The position numbers and the translations under genes are program-made. A DNA stretch of 64,000 bases from CAYPLH01 sp964411505 (GTDB lineage: Bacteria; Bacillota; Clostridia; CAYPLH01; DUMO01). Each line of letters begins with the position of its first letter. Position 1 is the stretch's first letter. The notes under the pieces are model-generated. The model was not told the origin of the DNA. It saw nothing but the letters and a program-made list of their open reading frames with translations, and made no database searches. The DNA is taken from contig CAYPLH010000013.1 of the NCBI GenBank assembly GCA_964411505.1, positions 16,017 to 80,016 on the forward strand, in the 5' to 3' direction. Positions 55,839 to 64,000 of this stretch are shown piece after piece.

Positions 55839-56105
55839 TTGATTGAGAAAAGCGAATTGTCCCAAATAAGGAAAAGCATAGAAAATTGTGTAGGAAAAAG
55901 AGTTCAATTGAAAGCCAACAAAGGCAGAAAAAAATCCTTCATCAAAGAAGGTGTGTTGGAAAACACATACCCTAGTATATTTATCGTAAAGTTTGAAAAC
56001 GATTACGAAACCACCAGAAGAGTTTCATATAATTATACCGATATTCTAACCAAAACAGTTGAACTTTTTATATACAAAGATAACCAAAGAGTACAAGTGT
56101 CCTAA
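55839..56105 (+). CDS. veg: Veg family protein
   Basis: 88 residues from a TTG at 55839 with GAGGTG 6 nt upstream; a GTG at 55830 overlaps that site. Sequence IEKSELSQIRKSIENCVGKR, VQLKANKGRKKSFIKEGVLE, NTYPSIFIVKFENDYETTRR and VSYNYTDILTKTVEL matches the DUF1021/Veg family. In Bacillus, Veg affects biofilm matrix genes and spore outgrowth. It precedes a SipL-like gene and ispE, and veg is next to ispE in Bacillus as well. Confidence 0.94.
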   Translation: MIEKSELSQIRKSIENCVGKRVQLKANKGRKKSFIKEGVLENTYPSIFIVKFENDYETTRRVSYNYTDILTKTVELFIYKDNQRVQVS

Positions 56106-56135
56106 TTTTCCTTTATTCCTTACCTCGACACTTTC

Positions 56136-56166
56136 AAAAAACTACCTGCATTGCCGGTAGTTTTTT
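56136..56166 (+). terminator. Terminator after veg
   Basis: aaaaaactacc (56136-56146) pairs perfectly with ggtagtttttt (56156-56166), a GC stem followed by T's, 31 bp after the stop. Confidence 0.85.
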
Positions 56167-56449
56167 AGCTCTGTACCTTACATTCTGTTTTACATAACCC
56201 ATACCCATCCCAAAATAAAAATATGTCCAATTTGGTGTAATAATTCGCAGCCCTTGTCAATATATATTATTAGTACCGCGCTTAGCAATGACTTTTACTG
56301 ACTTGGAGTTTCTTACATAATATTAAGTAATTAATTCCTGGATTACCACTTGAGTTACTGGCAATTAAAATACTGCATATTGGCAAGTACTCTATGTAAA
56401 GCACGGTATTATAAACCATATATATGGAAAATGGTGAGGGGGATAAATC
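56167..56449. other. Intergenic region before the SipL-like gene
   Basis: Should contain the promoter of the next gene, perhaps a sporulation sigma site, but no convincing box is identified. No hairpin or repeat is obvious. Confidence 0.35.
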
Positions 56450-58015
56450 ATGTCTGTCGAACTTGGTAAGGAAACTGTAAGAGTAAGTCAGGTGATAGGT
56501 GAAAACTCAACGCAGACAGTTGTTGAAAATGATATTATTGTGCCGGATGCAAAACCTGACATTGAAAACATAATGGTTCTGGATGGAGACGTTCTTGTCA
56601 AAAATACCGAATGCATGCAGGATAAAGTAGTTATTAGCGGAACTATAAATTATAAAATTCTTTATTCTACCGATGAAGAAACAAAAAGGGTAAAAAGTAT
56701 AGTGACAAAAGAAGACTTTTCATATTCCATGGACTTTTTGAATGTGCGTGAAGGTATGGGCTTAAAAGCTGACTGTACAGTTGAATATATGGATTACAGC
56801 CTTCTAAACGGAAGAAAAGTCAACGTCAAAACTATACTTAAAATAAATGCACGCGTGCAAAGTGAAGAAAACATTAACATAGTAAACAATATATCAAACA
56901 TAGAAGATTTACAAGTTCTTGAAGACAACGTGGATATTAATGTTTACTTAGGGGAATCCGGTTCCGATTTTACTGTAAATGAATCAATGGAAATTCCTGC
57001 AGGTAAACCTACTGTAAAAGAAATTTTGATTGCAGATCTCAAGGTTGCAGATGTCAGCTACAAAATATCTGATGAAAAGGTAGCGGCTGAAGGTCACTTA
57101 AATGTTTCCACTCTATATGTTGCTGACAATGAAGAAGAAAATATTCAACTTATGGAACATGAAATTCCTTTTACTCAGTTTATTGATCTTCCGGGTGCTG
57201 CAGAGAACACTCACTGTAATATTGAATGCAAAATAGTCGACTCAAATGTAGAAGCTATTGAAGATAATGATGGTGAGCTAAATATAATAAACCTGGAGGC
57301 AGAAGTTGCAATAAGTGTTGAAGGCTATGTAAATCAAACATTTGAAACCATAAAAGATGCATACAGCCCCTGCAATATACTTGCTTTTGAAAGCTCTGTT
57401 TTTATCAACGAAGAAATTCTAGCTAAAGAAAACAAGCCTGTCAACATTAAGGAGTTAGTCTCCATTGAAGAAAATGAGCCACCAGTTGATGAGGTTTACA
57501 ATATCATTTGTAAGCCTGTATTATCAGAATATACTTTGGATAACAATTCAGTAAATGTTGAAGGTGTTGTTCTAAGCAATATCCTCTATCATTCAAATGA
57601 TGACAACAAACCTGTATATTGTCATACAAAGGAAATTCCCTTTACCCAAAAATTTGATATTGCAAATGTTAACAAGAACTCAAGCTTTCGGATTAAGCTG
57701 GATGTTCAGCATTGCAGCTATAGTTTAATTTCCCGCGATGAAATTGAATTGAGGCTGGTAATCACTGTAAATATAACAGCAACTGGACTAAAAGAAGTTG
57801 TCCTTTTAGACATGGTAGAAGAAAATCCTGTCGACAAAAATATACTTAGCAATCGTCCAAGTATAGTAATTTATTTTGCACAACCCGAAGATACTCTTTG
57901 GAATATTGCTAAAAATTACTACACAACTAGGGATGCAATAAAGTCAATGAATAATATAGACACTGATAATATAGCTGTCGGACAGCAGCTATTCATACCT
58001 AAAAGTATGGTGTAA
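56450..58015 (+). CDS. SipL-like spore protein (DUF3794 repeats plus LysM)
   Basis: 521 residues. Three DUF3794 domains occupy about 1-460: VENDIIVPDAKPDIENIMVLDGDV, AGKPTVKEILIADLKVADVSY, KENKPVNIKELVSIEENEPP. The C-terminal LysM is at about 470-518 (QPEDTLWNIAKNYYTTRDAI, NNIDTDNIAVGQQLFIPKSM). This is the architecture of C. difficile SipL, which binds SpoIVA through LysM and is needed for coat localisation around the forespore. Length is close to SipL. The start ATG has GGTGAGGGGG about 8 nt upstream. It lies between veg and ispE. Confidence 0.88.
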   Translation: MSVELGKETVRVSQVIGENSTQTVVENDIIVPDAKPDIENIMVLDGDVLVKNTECMQDKVVISGTINYKILYSTDEETKRVKSIVTKEDFSYSMDFLNVREGMGLKADCTVEYMDYSLLNGRKVNVKTILKINARVQSEENINIVNNISNIEDLQVLEDNVDINVYLGESGSDFTVNESMEIPAGKPTVKEILIADLKVADVSYKISDEKVAAEGHLNVSTLYVADNEEENIQLMEHEIPFTQFIDLPGAAENTHCNIECKIVDSNVEAIEDNDGELNIINLEAEVAISVEGYVNQTFETIKDAYSPCNILAFESSVFINEEILAKENKPVNIKELVSIEENEPPVDEVYNIICKPVLSEYTLDNNSVNVEGVVLSNILYHSNDDNKPVYCHTKEIPFTQKFDIANVNKNSSFRIKLDVQHCSYSLISRDEIELRLVITVNITATGLKEVVLLDMVEENPVDKNILSNRPSIVIYFAQPEDTLWNIAKNYYTTRDAIKSMNNIDTDNIAVGQQLFIPKSMV

Positions 58016-58040
58016 AATCGTAAATGAAACATCCTTTATA

Positions 58041-58105
58041 AAAAAGGTGGCTTCGCCACCTTTTTTTCGCTTTTTTTTCGCTTGGGAACCTTATGGTTTC
58101 CTTCT
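58041..58105 (+). terminator. Repeat family A copy 4, terminator after the SipL-like gene
   Basis: AAAAAGGTGG-CTTC-style stem: aaaaaggtggcttcgccacctttttttc (58041-58068) with a long T-run, then gggaaccttatggtttcc (58084-58101). It matches the first two hairpins of the copy at 51302-51454. Confidence 0.85.
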
Positions 58106-58281
58106 GCTTGACTAATAAAATATGTTACGTCATAATAAATTTAAATTGATTTTGTATTTTGTATATAGTATTCTTGTTATTGCAGGAGAGCTCCTTTTGT
58201 AATGTGCTTCTCTGCATAAGATGCAATATGTTTTACTTTGTAAAATATACTTTTTTGAAGAAGGAGTAGAGTTTTTTAAAA

Positions 58282-59145
58282 GTGAGGTCAATTACAGAAA
58301 AGGCATATGCTAAAATAAATCTATCGCTAGATGTGCTAGAAAAGCGTACAGATGGGTTTCACAACCTTAGGATGATCATGCAGGAAATAGATTTGTATGA
58401 CACCGTTACTGTTGAAGTTATACCAAAAGGCATAAAAATATGCTGTAATAACCCATGTATACCTGTGGACGAGTCAAACACAGTATATAAAGCTGTAAAA
58501 CTTTTAATGGATGAATGCAAAATAAGTAAGGGTGTAAAAGTAAGTATTGAAAAAAGGATACCTATATCTGCAGGACTAGGTGGGGGCAGTTCAGATGCTG
58601 CTGCCGCAATTAAATCAGTTGCCAGATTGTTTGATCTTCCAAAAGATGAGGATATGTTTTTAAAAATCGCGAAAAAAACTGGAGCAGATGTCCCCTTTTT
58701 TTTGCAGGGAGGCATTTCACTTGCTGAAGGTATTGGCGAAAAGCTGAGCAAGCTTCCTTCAATGGAGCAGATGACAATTTTATTAGTAAATCCGAGTGTA
58801 AGGGTTTCAACAGCATGGGTCTACAAAAACCTTGACCTTGCATTACCTATGGAGCATCCTGACACTGACCTTTTAGTAAGTGCCATAAAATGCAATAATG
58901 TAAGTATTCTTGCTAACAATATGAAAAATGTTCTGGAAACTGTAACTATAAAAAAACACCGCGTTATACGGAAAATAAAAAATCAAATGCTTGAATATAG
59001 TGCACTTGGCAGTATGATGAGCGGCAGCGGACCTACAGTATTTGGAATTTTCAAAAGCTTGGATCAGGCACAAAAAGCTCTGAACAAGATTAATAGACCT
59101 TATTATAAGTGTTATTTGACTAAGACAATAGGTAAGGAGAGATAA
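58282..59145 (+). CDS. ispE: 4-diphosphocytidyl-2-C-methyl-D-erythritol kinase
   Basis: Fourth enzyme-step kinase of the MEP isoprenoid pathway. 287 residues from a GTG at 58282. The nearest strong site (AAGGAG) is 15 nt away, which is long. GHMP kinase motifs: AKINLSLDV (Lys11), PISAGLGGGSSDAAAAI (94-110, ATP loop), TGADVPFFLQGG (catalytic Asp) and MSGSGPTVFGIF. It is followed after 4 bp by the GntR gene. Confidence 0.95.
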   Translation: MRSITEKAYAKINLSLDVLEKRTDGFHNLRMIMQEIDLYDTVTVEVIPKGIKICCNNPCIPVDESNTVYKAVKLLMDECKISKGVKVSIEKRIPISAGLGGGSSDAAAAIKSVARLFDLPKDEDMFLKIAKKTGADVPFFLQGGISLAEGIGEKLSKLPSMEQMTILLVNPSVRVSTAWVYKNLDLALPMEHPDTDLLVSAIKCNNVSILANNMKNVLETVTIKKHRVIRKIKNQMLEYSALGSMMSGSGPTVFGIFKSLDQAQKALNKINRPYYKCYLTKTIGKER

Positions 59146-59149
59146 AAAA

Positions 59150-59830
59150 ATGGCGGGGAAAATCAAAAAAATTAATTTGCATGACTACCAGCCTTTAAGG
59201 GATGTAATTTTTAACTCATTGAGAGAGGCAATAATAGTTGGAGAGTTAAAACCAGGCGAAAGGCTGATGGAGGTTCACCTAGCAGAGAAAATGGGTGTGA
59301 GTAGGACTCCTGTCCGTGAAGCAATACGAAAGCTTGAGCTTGAAGGCTTTGTAACAATGATTCCACGAAAAGGTGCCCACGTTGCTGAATTATCAGTAAA
59401 AGACATAATGGACGTACTCGAGTTACGGGCTTCCTTAGACGGACTTGCAGCATCTCTTGCAGCTAAGAGGATACGCAAAGATGAGCTTAACAGCTTAAAA
59501 TCTGTATATGCTAGCCTCAATGATTATATTGAAAAGGATAACCTTCAAGGATCTATAAAAAAGGATATTGAATTTCACGAAATTATCTATCGTGCATCGA
59601 GGAATGATCGGCTGATACAGATAATCGATAACTTGCGGGAGCAGGTTTTAAGATTTAGGGTTTTATATCTTAAGGATTATGGAAGTCCAAAAAACCTCAT
59701 ACCTGAGCACAACGAAATTTTTAATTCAATTAAAAACCATGACTGTGAAAAAGCCGAAAAAGCAGCTGAGCAGCATATAAAAAACCAAGAAAAAGTCATA
59801 GTCAGTGCAATGAATAGCGCTCAAAAGTAA
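59150..59830 (+). CDS. GntR-family regulator, FadR/FCD subfamily
   Basis: 226 residues. An N-terminal winged helix-turn-helix (about 10-75) has REAIIVGELKPGERLMEVHL and KMGVSRTPVREAIRKLELEG. The C-terminal FCD helical domain (about 85-215) contains LRASLDGLAASLAAKRI, DIEFHEIIYRASRNDRLIQI and EHNEIFNSIKNHDCEKAEKA; its conserved Asp and His residues bind a metal that senses a carboxylic acid. The ATG has AAGGAGAG about 7 nt upstream. The target is unknown; ispE and this gene are in one transcript in many clostridia. Confidence 0.92.
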   Translation: MAGKIKKINLHDYQPLRDVIFNSLREAIIVGELKPGERLMEVHLAEKMGVSRTPVREAIRKLELEGFVTMIPRKGAHVAELSVKDIMDVLELRASLDGLAASLAAKRIRKDELNSLKSVYASLNDYIEKDNLQGSIKKDIEFHEIIYRASRNDRLIQIIDNLREQVLRFRVLYLKDYGSPKNLIPEHNEIFNSIKNHDCEKAEKAAEQHIKNQEKVIVSAMNSAQK

Positions 59831-59874
59831 TGATCTGTTTTCAACAGATCGCGGAAAAATTAAAGGAGTCCAAA

Positions 59875-61500
59875 ATGTCTATACAACCCTTATGGTATAA
59901 AAATTTCTTAAATAAATATAAGTCGGGCATAACACATGAGTTCTTATTGCACTTTAATGTTCGCGACTTAATTGATAACTACCGCAATATTGACCGCTTT
60001 TTATATGAAGAATTTTTAAAGCCAAGAAATTTCGCAATTATTGCATATTATGACGTGTCCCGGGGTCTTAGGTTTATGGAACCAGGAATGGAGAGAGAAT
60101 TTAATAAAATAACATCAAATGTAGCTTCAGAGTTATTGAATTCAACACCATCTAGAATATTTCCCCATATTGATGCTGCTTTGAAAAACACAAAAATGGC
60201 TCTTTTTGTAGATCATCTTGAAAAGTTAGTTCCATCGGTAGACATAGGCAGTATGTCCATGGAAGAACGGATCACTCTTATTTGGTTGTCCGAATGGTCA
60301 TCAAATAATACTATTTCAGCGACAGGCAGTTCAATAATAATGCTTACAGATAACCTTGCCAGTGTAAGCCGTGAGCTTTTAAAGTCTTCGTACAGGGTAG
60401 AACCCCTTATTGTAGAATTGCCCGATGAGATGGCACGACTATCGTACATTACTTACCTTCTTGAAAATAAGAGGCTTAGGACACATGTTACACCAGTGGA
60501 GTTTTCAAAGCTTTCTTCGGGGCTTTCCAAAAAAGCAATAAAGGATATCATGCTTCGAGCTGAGGCAGAAGATATTCCGGTAAGCTTTAATTTTATTAAG
60601 GAAAAGAAACACTCTCTTCTTCGCAAGGAATACGGAGATGTGTTAGAGTTCATATATCCAGAAATAGGTTTTGAGAACATAGGTGGCATGGATAAAATCA
60701 AAAGCTATCTTATGAAGAATGTAGTTGATCCGGTAAAAAAGGGAGACCTTAGAAGGGTTCCAATGGGTATCCTGCTATGCGGACCATCGGGTACAGGTAA
60801 GACACTTCTTGTGAACGCACTTGCCAAAGCAAGTGGTTTTAACTGTGTCAGAATTGATATGTCACGCATACTTGGGCAATATGTCGGCGAAAGTGAAAAG
60901 AATTTTAAAAAGTGTCTTCTAGGAGCACAGTCCCAGCAGCCAGTAATAGTTTTTGTCGATGAAATTGATACTGCTTTTAGAAGAGGCGATAATAGCGACA
61001 GTGGAGTCAGCAGAAATATTTTTAGTGAATTTTTGCAGTTTACCGGGAATACAAATAATAGAGGTAAAATTATTTTTATTGCGGCTACTAACAGACCTGA
61101 TCTTCTAGATACCGCTTTAAAAAGAGCAGGACGCTTTGATAAAAAGATACCAATGTTGCTTCCTGAAGAAGCTGAAAGAGCAGAGGTTTTCAAAGTGATT
61201 ATTAATAAGTATCGTTTTGAAACTGACATAGAGGACTATATGCCTTTTGCGAAAATCACTCCAAAATATACAGGCGCAGAAATAGAGGCAGTAGTACGAA
61301 AGGCATACGAGATAGCATGTAACATCAACCCTGATAAACCTTTAATATCAGAGGCTATACTGCGCGATGCGATAGATAAGTTTCTTCCTTCTACACAGCA
61401 GCTTGAATTTATGACAACCCTAGCTTTAAAAGAATGTGAAGACCTAGATTTGGTGCCAGAAAAGTATGTCAACCTATTACATGAGATGCGGAATTCATAA
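59875..61500 (+). CDS. AAA+ ATPase of the Cdc48/Vps4 clade with a degenerate N-terminal AAA half
   Basis: 541 residues from the ATG at 59875, with AAAGGAG 6 nt upstream; an ATG at 59830 overlaps the GntR stop and lacks a site. The C-terminal half has FENIGGMDKIKSYL, Walker A GPSGTGKT (303-310), pore loop GQYVGESEKNF (334-344), Walker B VFVDEID, and an ATNRPDLLDTALKRAGRFD region of the classic AAA clade. The N-terminal half (about 20-205) looks like a second AAA domain without Walker A: ALFVDHLEKLV and IIMLTDNLASVSRELL then VELPDEMARLSYI mimic the B and sensor regions. Ycf46-like proteins have this layout. No protease or membrane domain is present. Located before pspA. Confidence 0.85.
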   Translation: MSIQPLWYKNFLNKYKSGITHEFLLHFNVRDLIDNYRNIDRFLYEEFLKPRNFAIIAYYDVSRGLRFMEPGMEREFNKITSNVASELLNSTPSRIFPHIDAALKNTKMALFVDHLEKLVPSVDIGSMSMEERITLIWLSEWSSNNTISATGSSIIMLTDNLASVSRELLKSSYRVEPLIVELPDEMARLSYITYLLENKRLRTHVTPVEFSKLSSGLSKKAIKDIMLRAEAEDIPVSFNFIKEKKHSLLRKEYGDVLEFIYPEIGFENIGGMDKIKSYLMKNVVDPVKKGDLRRVPMGILLCGPSGTGKTLLVNALAKASGFNCVRIDMSRILGQYVGESEKNFKKCLLGAQSQQPVIVFVDEIDTAFRRGDNSDSGVSRNIFSEFLQFTGNTNNRGKIIFIAATNRPDLLDTALKRAGRFDKKIPMLLPEEAERAEVFKVIINKYRFETDIEDYMPFAKITPKYTGAEIEAVVRKAYEIACNINPDKPLISEAILRDAIDKFLPSTQQLEFMTTLALKECEDLDLVPEKYVNLLHEMRNS

Positions 61501-61533
61501 GCTAAGAGCAGTCAGAACTGTAACTCTTTAAAA

Positions 61534-61650
61534 GTTAACGTTCACAGGTAGATAAAGAGATATAACTGTGCAATATTATGAAACATTGGCGAAATGCAGC
61601 TTAGAGATGTATAGTCATATCTAAAGATATGGAGCAGTCAGAACAGTAAC
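61534..61650. repeat. Repeat family B, internally deleted copy 6
   Basis: GTTAACGTTCACAGGTAGAT, AAAGAGATATAACTGTGCAA and GAAATGCAGC up to GATGTATAGTCATA match the left half, then it jumps to a right end GCAGTCAGAACAGTAAC. A near-copy of that end (gcagtcagaactgtaac) also lies just outside at 61508-61524. It separates the AAA gene from pspA. Confidence 0.75.
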
Positions 61651-61688
61651 CTTAAAAAAGCGGAATAAGGCAGCCAAAATATATATCA

Positions 61689-61716
61689 TTGCGTCCATGT
61701 GGGAATATGTTATAAT
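61689..61716 (+). promoter_or_regulatory. Possible pspA promoter
   Basis: TTGCGT (61689-61694), 16-bp spacer, TATAAT (61711-61716), 42 bp before the PspA ATG. It suggests pspA can be transcribed apart from the AAA gene. Confidence 0.45.
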
Positions 61717-61757
61717 TATATTAGATTATATCCAGTATCAAGTGGGAGGTAGTAATT

Positions 61758-62486
61758 ATGAGTTTTTTCAGCAGAATAGGTGCGTTAATCCGAGGCTTTT
61801 TCGGTTTGTTTGTTGGTGGTATTGAAGAAAAGAACCCTGATATACTTTTTGAGGATATCAAAAATCAGGTGACAAAGACTAGAAAAAAAGCAGAAGGTCA
61901 GATACTAGAAGTCCAGACCAGTGCAGAAATGATAAAAATCGAAATGAAAACAGCTGAAAACAAGCTGAATGCAATTAAAACCAGAGTAGAATCCTCTCAA
62001 AAACAGGGCAAAAAAGAAGAACTCATTGAATTATTAATGCAGGAAGAAGAGTTGCAGACAAATTATGAAGCACATAAAGCTGCATACGATGCTGCAATGG
62101 TTGAAGTTTCTAAAATACGCAATGATTTTAAAATATTTGAATCTGAAATGAATTCAAAGCTTAATGAACTTAAAACTTTAAAATCACAAGCAAAAATTGC
62201 TGCATTCAGAGAAAATATCAATGCAATGAACTCTAAATTCACTACTCACGAAAACAATATTGGAAAAATCAATGAAGATTTGGAACGTGCAAGAAACATT
62301 GTAAACCAAAAGACAGCAAGGGCAAATGCAATGGAATCCTTAAGTGAAGAAAATATGGATATGAAAATTAAGCGTCTTGATATGAATTCTGCAAGAGACA
62401 GAGCTGCTGCACGCGCTGAAGCAATGTTGAGCAGTGATCAGGGGTTTGAAGTGAAGGAAAAAATCAACAGGAAAGTGGAAAGCTAG
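61758..62486 (+). CDS. PspA/IM30 family protein
   Basis: 242 residues. The amphipathic N-terminus MSFFSRIGALIRGFFGLFVGG can bind membranes, and the rest is a continuous coiled coil (KNQVTKTRKKAEGQILEVQ, AARAEAMLSSDQGF). PspA/Vipp1 proteins are bacterial members of the ESCRT-III superfamily and stabilise stressed membranes. The start ATG has GGGAGG about 8 nt upstream. The usual PspF regulator or PspBC proteins are absent; instead an AAA ATPase lies upstream and a membrane coiled-coil gene lies 5 bp downstream. Confidence 0.9.
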   Translation: MSFFSRIGALIRGFFGLFVGGIEEKNPDILFEDIKNQVTKTRKKAEGQILEVQTSAEMIKIEMKTAENKLNAIKTRVESSQKQGKKEELIELLMQEEELQTNYEAHKAAYDAAMVEVSKIRNDFKIFESEMNSKLNELKTLKSQAKIAAFRENINAMNSKFTTHENNIGKINEDLERARNIVNQKTARANAMESLSEENMDMKIKRLDMNSARDRAAARAEAMLSSDQGFEVKEKINRKVES

Positions 62487-62491
62487 AATTT

Positions 62492-63286
62492 ATGAAGCTC
62501 AAGTTGTTTTCAAATGCATTAGTTCACAAAAGAAATATCGGAGTGTTAATGATTGCCGAAGCTGTAGCTTATTTAGGTAACAATATGATACCTAATAGCA
62601 CGTTACCCGGTTATGTTCTTTATGTTGCAGGCATTTTACTGTATTTGGGTTTTGCTGTACAAAGCATTAACGATGAACAATTTATAAAAGCATTTTTACA
62701 CAAGCAAAAATCTCGTACTATTAAAGACTTAAACGAATCATGTATAAAACTAGCTTCACTCGCTAAAAAACATACTAATAGCACTTATTATAAAAAATTG
62801 AGAAAGGTAATGGATGATAGAAATGAAATTTACGAGTCATATTTTCGAGGAACACAGAATCCATTAAAGGAGCAAATAGTTGAGAAAACCTTAAATCTCG
62901 TTGAGTCTTATGTTAAATTATTAACCAACTTTTGCATAAGGAGCAGAGAAGTTGCCGATATCAAAACAGACAAGATAATTGCCCGACTTAATGATAACAC
63001 ACGAAAAGTCAACTTTGCTCAAGATCCTGATATAGCTGAAAATTTAAACAAAATGATTGAACTTGACCGAAAAATGTATGATAGGGTAAAGAATGAAAAA
63101 AATGAACTTGTAAAAATAAAAACAAAACTTGACTATATGGAAAGCAGCATTGGGATGTTCAAACACCAAATAATCTCAAACATTGAGTCTTCCGAAACAC
63201 TTGACCGCCTTGATGATGTAATTGATGAAGCAATAGCTATGGATACCGTTCTTGAAAGCAGAAAAAAGAACAGAATCAGACTCTGA
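62492..63286 (+). CDS. Membrane-anchored coiled-coil protein of unknown function
   Basis: 264 residues. Two hydrophobic segments occupy about 16-55 (GVLMIAEAVAYLGNNMI and YVLYVAGILLYLGFAV). The rest is cytoplasmic and helical, with charged heptad-like stretches (ENLNKMIELDRKMYDRVKNE, KNELVKIKTKLDYMES) and an acidic end (LDDVIDEAIAMDTVLESRKK). It starts 5 bp after pspA with only a weak ribosome site (GGAAAG), so it is co-transcribed and perhaps translationally coupled. No family is recognised. It could recruit or regulate PspA at the membrane. Confidence 0.82.
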   Translation: MKLKLFSNALVHKRNIGVLMIAEAVAYLGNNMIPNSTLPGYVLYVAGILLYLGFAVQSINDEQFIKAFLHKQKSRTIKDLNESCIKLASLAKKHTNSTYYKKLRKVMDDRNEIYESYFRGTQNPLKEQIVEKTLNLVESYVKLLTNFCIRSREVADIKTDKIIARLNDNTRKVNFAQDPDIAENLNKMIELDRKMYDRVKNEKNELVKIKTKLDYMESSIGMFKHQIISNIESSETLDRLDDVIDEAIAMDTVLESRKKNRIRL

Positions 63287-63341
63287 TACTTCATTGCTCA
63301 TTTTAAAAACATGTTAAGTATTGAAAGAGTGATAGTATAAT

Positions 63342-63728
63342 ATGGGAATATATTGCGGTACCGATATCATAGAAATTGACCGAATAAAAAAATCTTTGGA
63401 AAAATGTGGTACATCCTTCTTTGTTAGAGTTTTTACTGAATCTGAAATTAGTTACTGCGAAAGTAAAAACAATGCAAAATTCAAAAGCTACGCAGCGCGA
63501 TTTGCAGCAAAAGAAGCAGTTGCAAAAGCCTTAGGTACAGGAATTGATGAAGGTATATGCTGGAAAGATATAGAGGTTACAAACAACGTTCGCGGCAAGC
63601 CTTGTGTAACCCTGCATGGAAGAGCAAAAGACATTTTTGAGGCAATTGGAGGAGCAGACATTTCATTAAGCCTCTCGCACTGTGAAAATTATGCTGTAGC
63701 TTTTGCCGTGATAAAGACGAGTGTATAG
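63342..63728 (+). CDS. acpS: Holo-[acyl-carrier-protein] synthase
   Basis: Transfers 4'-phosphopantetheine from CoA to acyl carrier protein. 128 residues, a full-length AcpS. Conserved motifs: GTDIIEIDRIKKSL (Mg-binding Asp), YAARFAAKEAVAKALGTGI (catalytic FAAKEA) and ISLSLSHCENYAVAFAV. The start ATG lacks a strong site (GAAAGAGTGAT). It follows the PspA cluster in the same direction. Confidence 0.95.
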   Translation: MGIYCGTDIIEIDRIKKSLEKCGTSFFVRVFTESEISYCESKNNAKFKSYAARFAAKEAVAKALGTGIDEGICWKDIEVTNNVRGKPCVTLHGRAKDIFEAIGGADISLSLSHCENYAVAFAVIKTSV

Positions 63729-63884
63729 GCTTTATTATAGTGCAATTAGAATCTTGAGCAGTATCTTTAAAAGCCATCCAATCAGCTACACTCAAGGGCA
63801 GTGGTTTTAGTTGAATCTTATAAAACAGCTTCCCTAAAAGATTTATGCGAGTTTATTTATGGTAGTTTGGCAATAATTTTGTGG

Positions 63885-63913
63885 TTGACAAAGAGGAAGA
63901 TTCATTGTAAAAT
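63885..63913 (+). promoter_or_regulatory. tRNA-Ser promoter
   Basis: TTGACA (63885-63890), 17-bp spacer, TAAAAT (63908-63913), 25 bp before the tRNA. Nearly consensus sigma-A. Confidence 0.85.
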
Positions 63914-63937
63914 ACTTTTTGTTACGCAATTTAATAT

Positions 63938-64000
63938 GGAGAGATGGTCGAGTTGGTTTAAGGCACCGGTCTTGAAAACCGGCGTAGGTGCAAGCCTACC
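63938..64000 (+). tRNA. tRNA-Ser(UGA), partial at the window end
   Basis: GGAGAGATGGTCGAGTTGG gives the acceptor start and D-arm. The anticodon arm CCGGT-CTTGAAA-ACCGG carries anticodon UGA, which reads UCA and is serine. A long variable arm begins (GTAGGTGCAAGCCTAC), as expected for a class-II tRNA. The T-arm and 3' acceptor lie beyond the window. Confidence 0.95.

Overview
The window looks like chromosomal DNA of a low-GC, endospore-forming anaerobic Clostridium-type Firmicute. The evidence is AT-rich codon use with GGAGG ribosome sites, a full Rnf complex, a SigI/RsgI pair, spore genes (YyaC-like, SipL-like), an S-box SAM riboswitch, an ilv T-box and a VanW/YoaR protein. SigI/RsgI pairs are typical of cellulolytic Clostridia, so a relative of the Acetivibrio/Ruminiclostridium group is my inference, not something the sequence proves.

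Layout. 1-4784: two LplB/LplC-type sugar ABC permeases (the second cut by the window edge), a membrane-bound AraC-type regulator and a PIG-L deacetylase. 5106-9753: a small orphan membrane protein, a gene remnant, metK under a SAM riboswitch, ftsH and hpt. 9866-18980: tilS, dnaB, rplI, gdpP, a MazG-like gene, rpsR and rpsF (no ssb between them), then rsgI and sigI. 19223-24180: DUF3298 protein, manA, an L,D-transpeptidase and two unknown genes. 24565-29810: branched-chain amino-acid operon, T-box then ilvB-ilvN-ilvC-leuA. 30346-32261: an accessory XRE/ImmA-IrrE/PIN module. 32589-39422: small unknown gene, HtrA-like protease, DUF951, class-I amidotransferase, glnA, YyaC-like protein and a PAS-PP2C phosphatase. 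39508-44520: rnfCDGEAB. 44970-49068: rho-rpmE-DUF1385-prmC. 49348-53303: SLH protein and a patchy region with HicB, an AbrB gene broken by a stop codon, GrpB-type protein, gene debris and a stress-type protein. 53466-63728: VanW protein, Veg, SipL-like DUF3794/LysM protein, ispE, a GntR regulator, an unusual AAA+ ATPase, PspA, a membrane coiled-coil protein and acpS. The window ends inside a tRNA-Ser(UGA).

The intergenic DNA is unusually structured. One repeat family (B) is a roughly 260-bp imperfect hairpin, present in two full and four truncated copies. A second (A) is a chain of up to five short perfect hairpins, present in four copies. Two different arrays of 8-bp tandem repeats sit between genes of otherwise ordinary operons, and there are several long perfect palindromes.

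The best leads for something undescribed are: the hairpin element family B; the PspA gene next to a Cdc48/Vps4-clade AAA+ ATPase and a membrane coiled-coil protein, which could be a bacterial ESCRT-III/Vps4-like set; the XRE-ImmA-PIN module; the G-rich octamer arrays; and an RsgI whose outer domain is a long Lys/Glu repeat rather than a recognisable sugar-binding domain.
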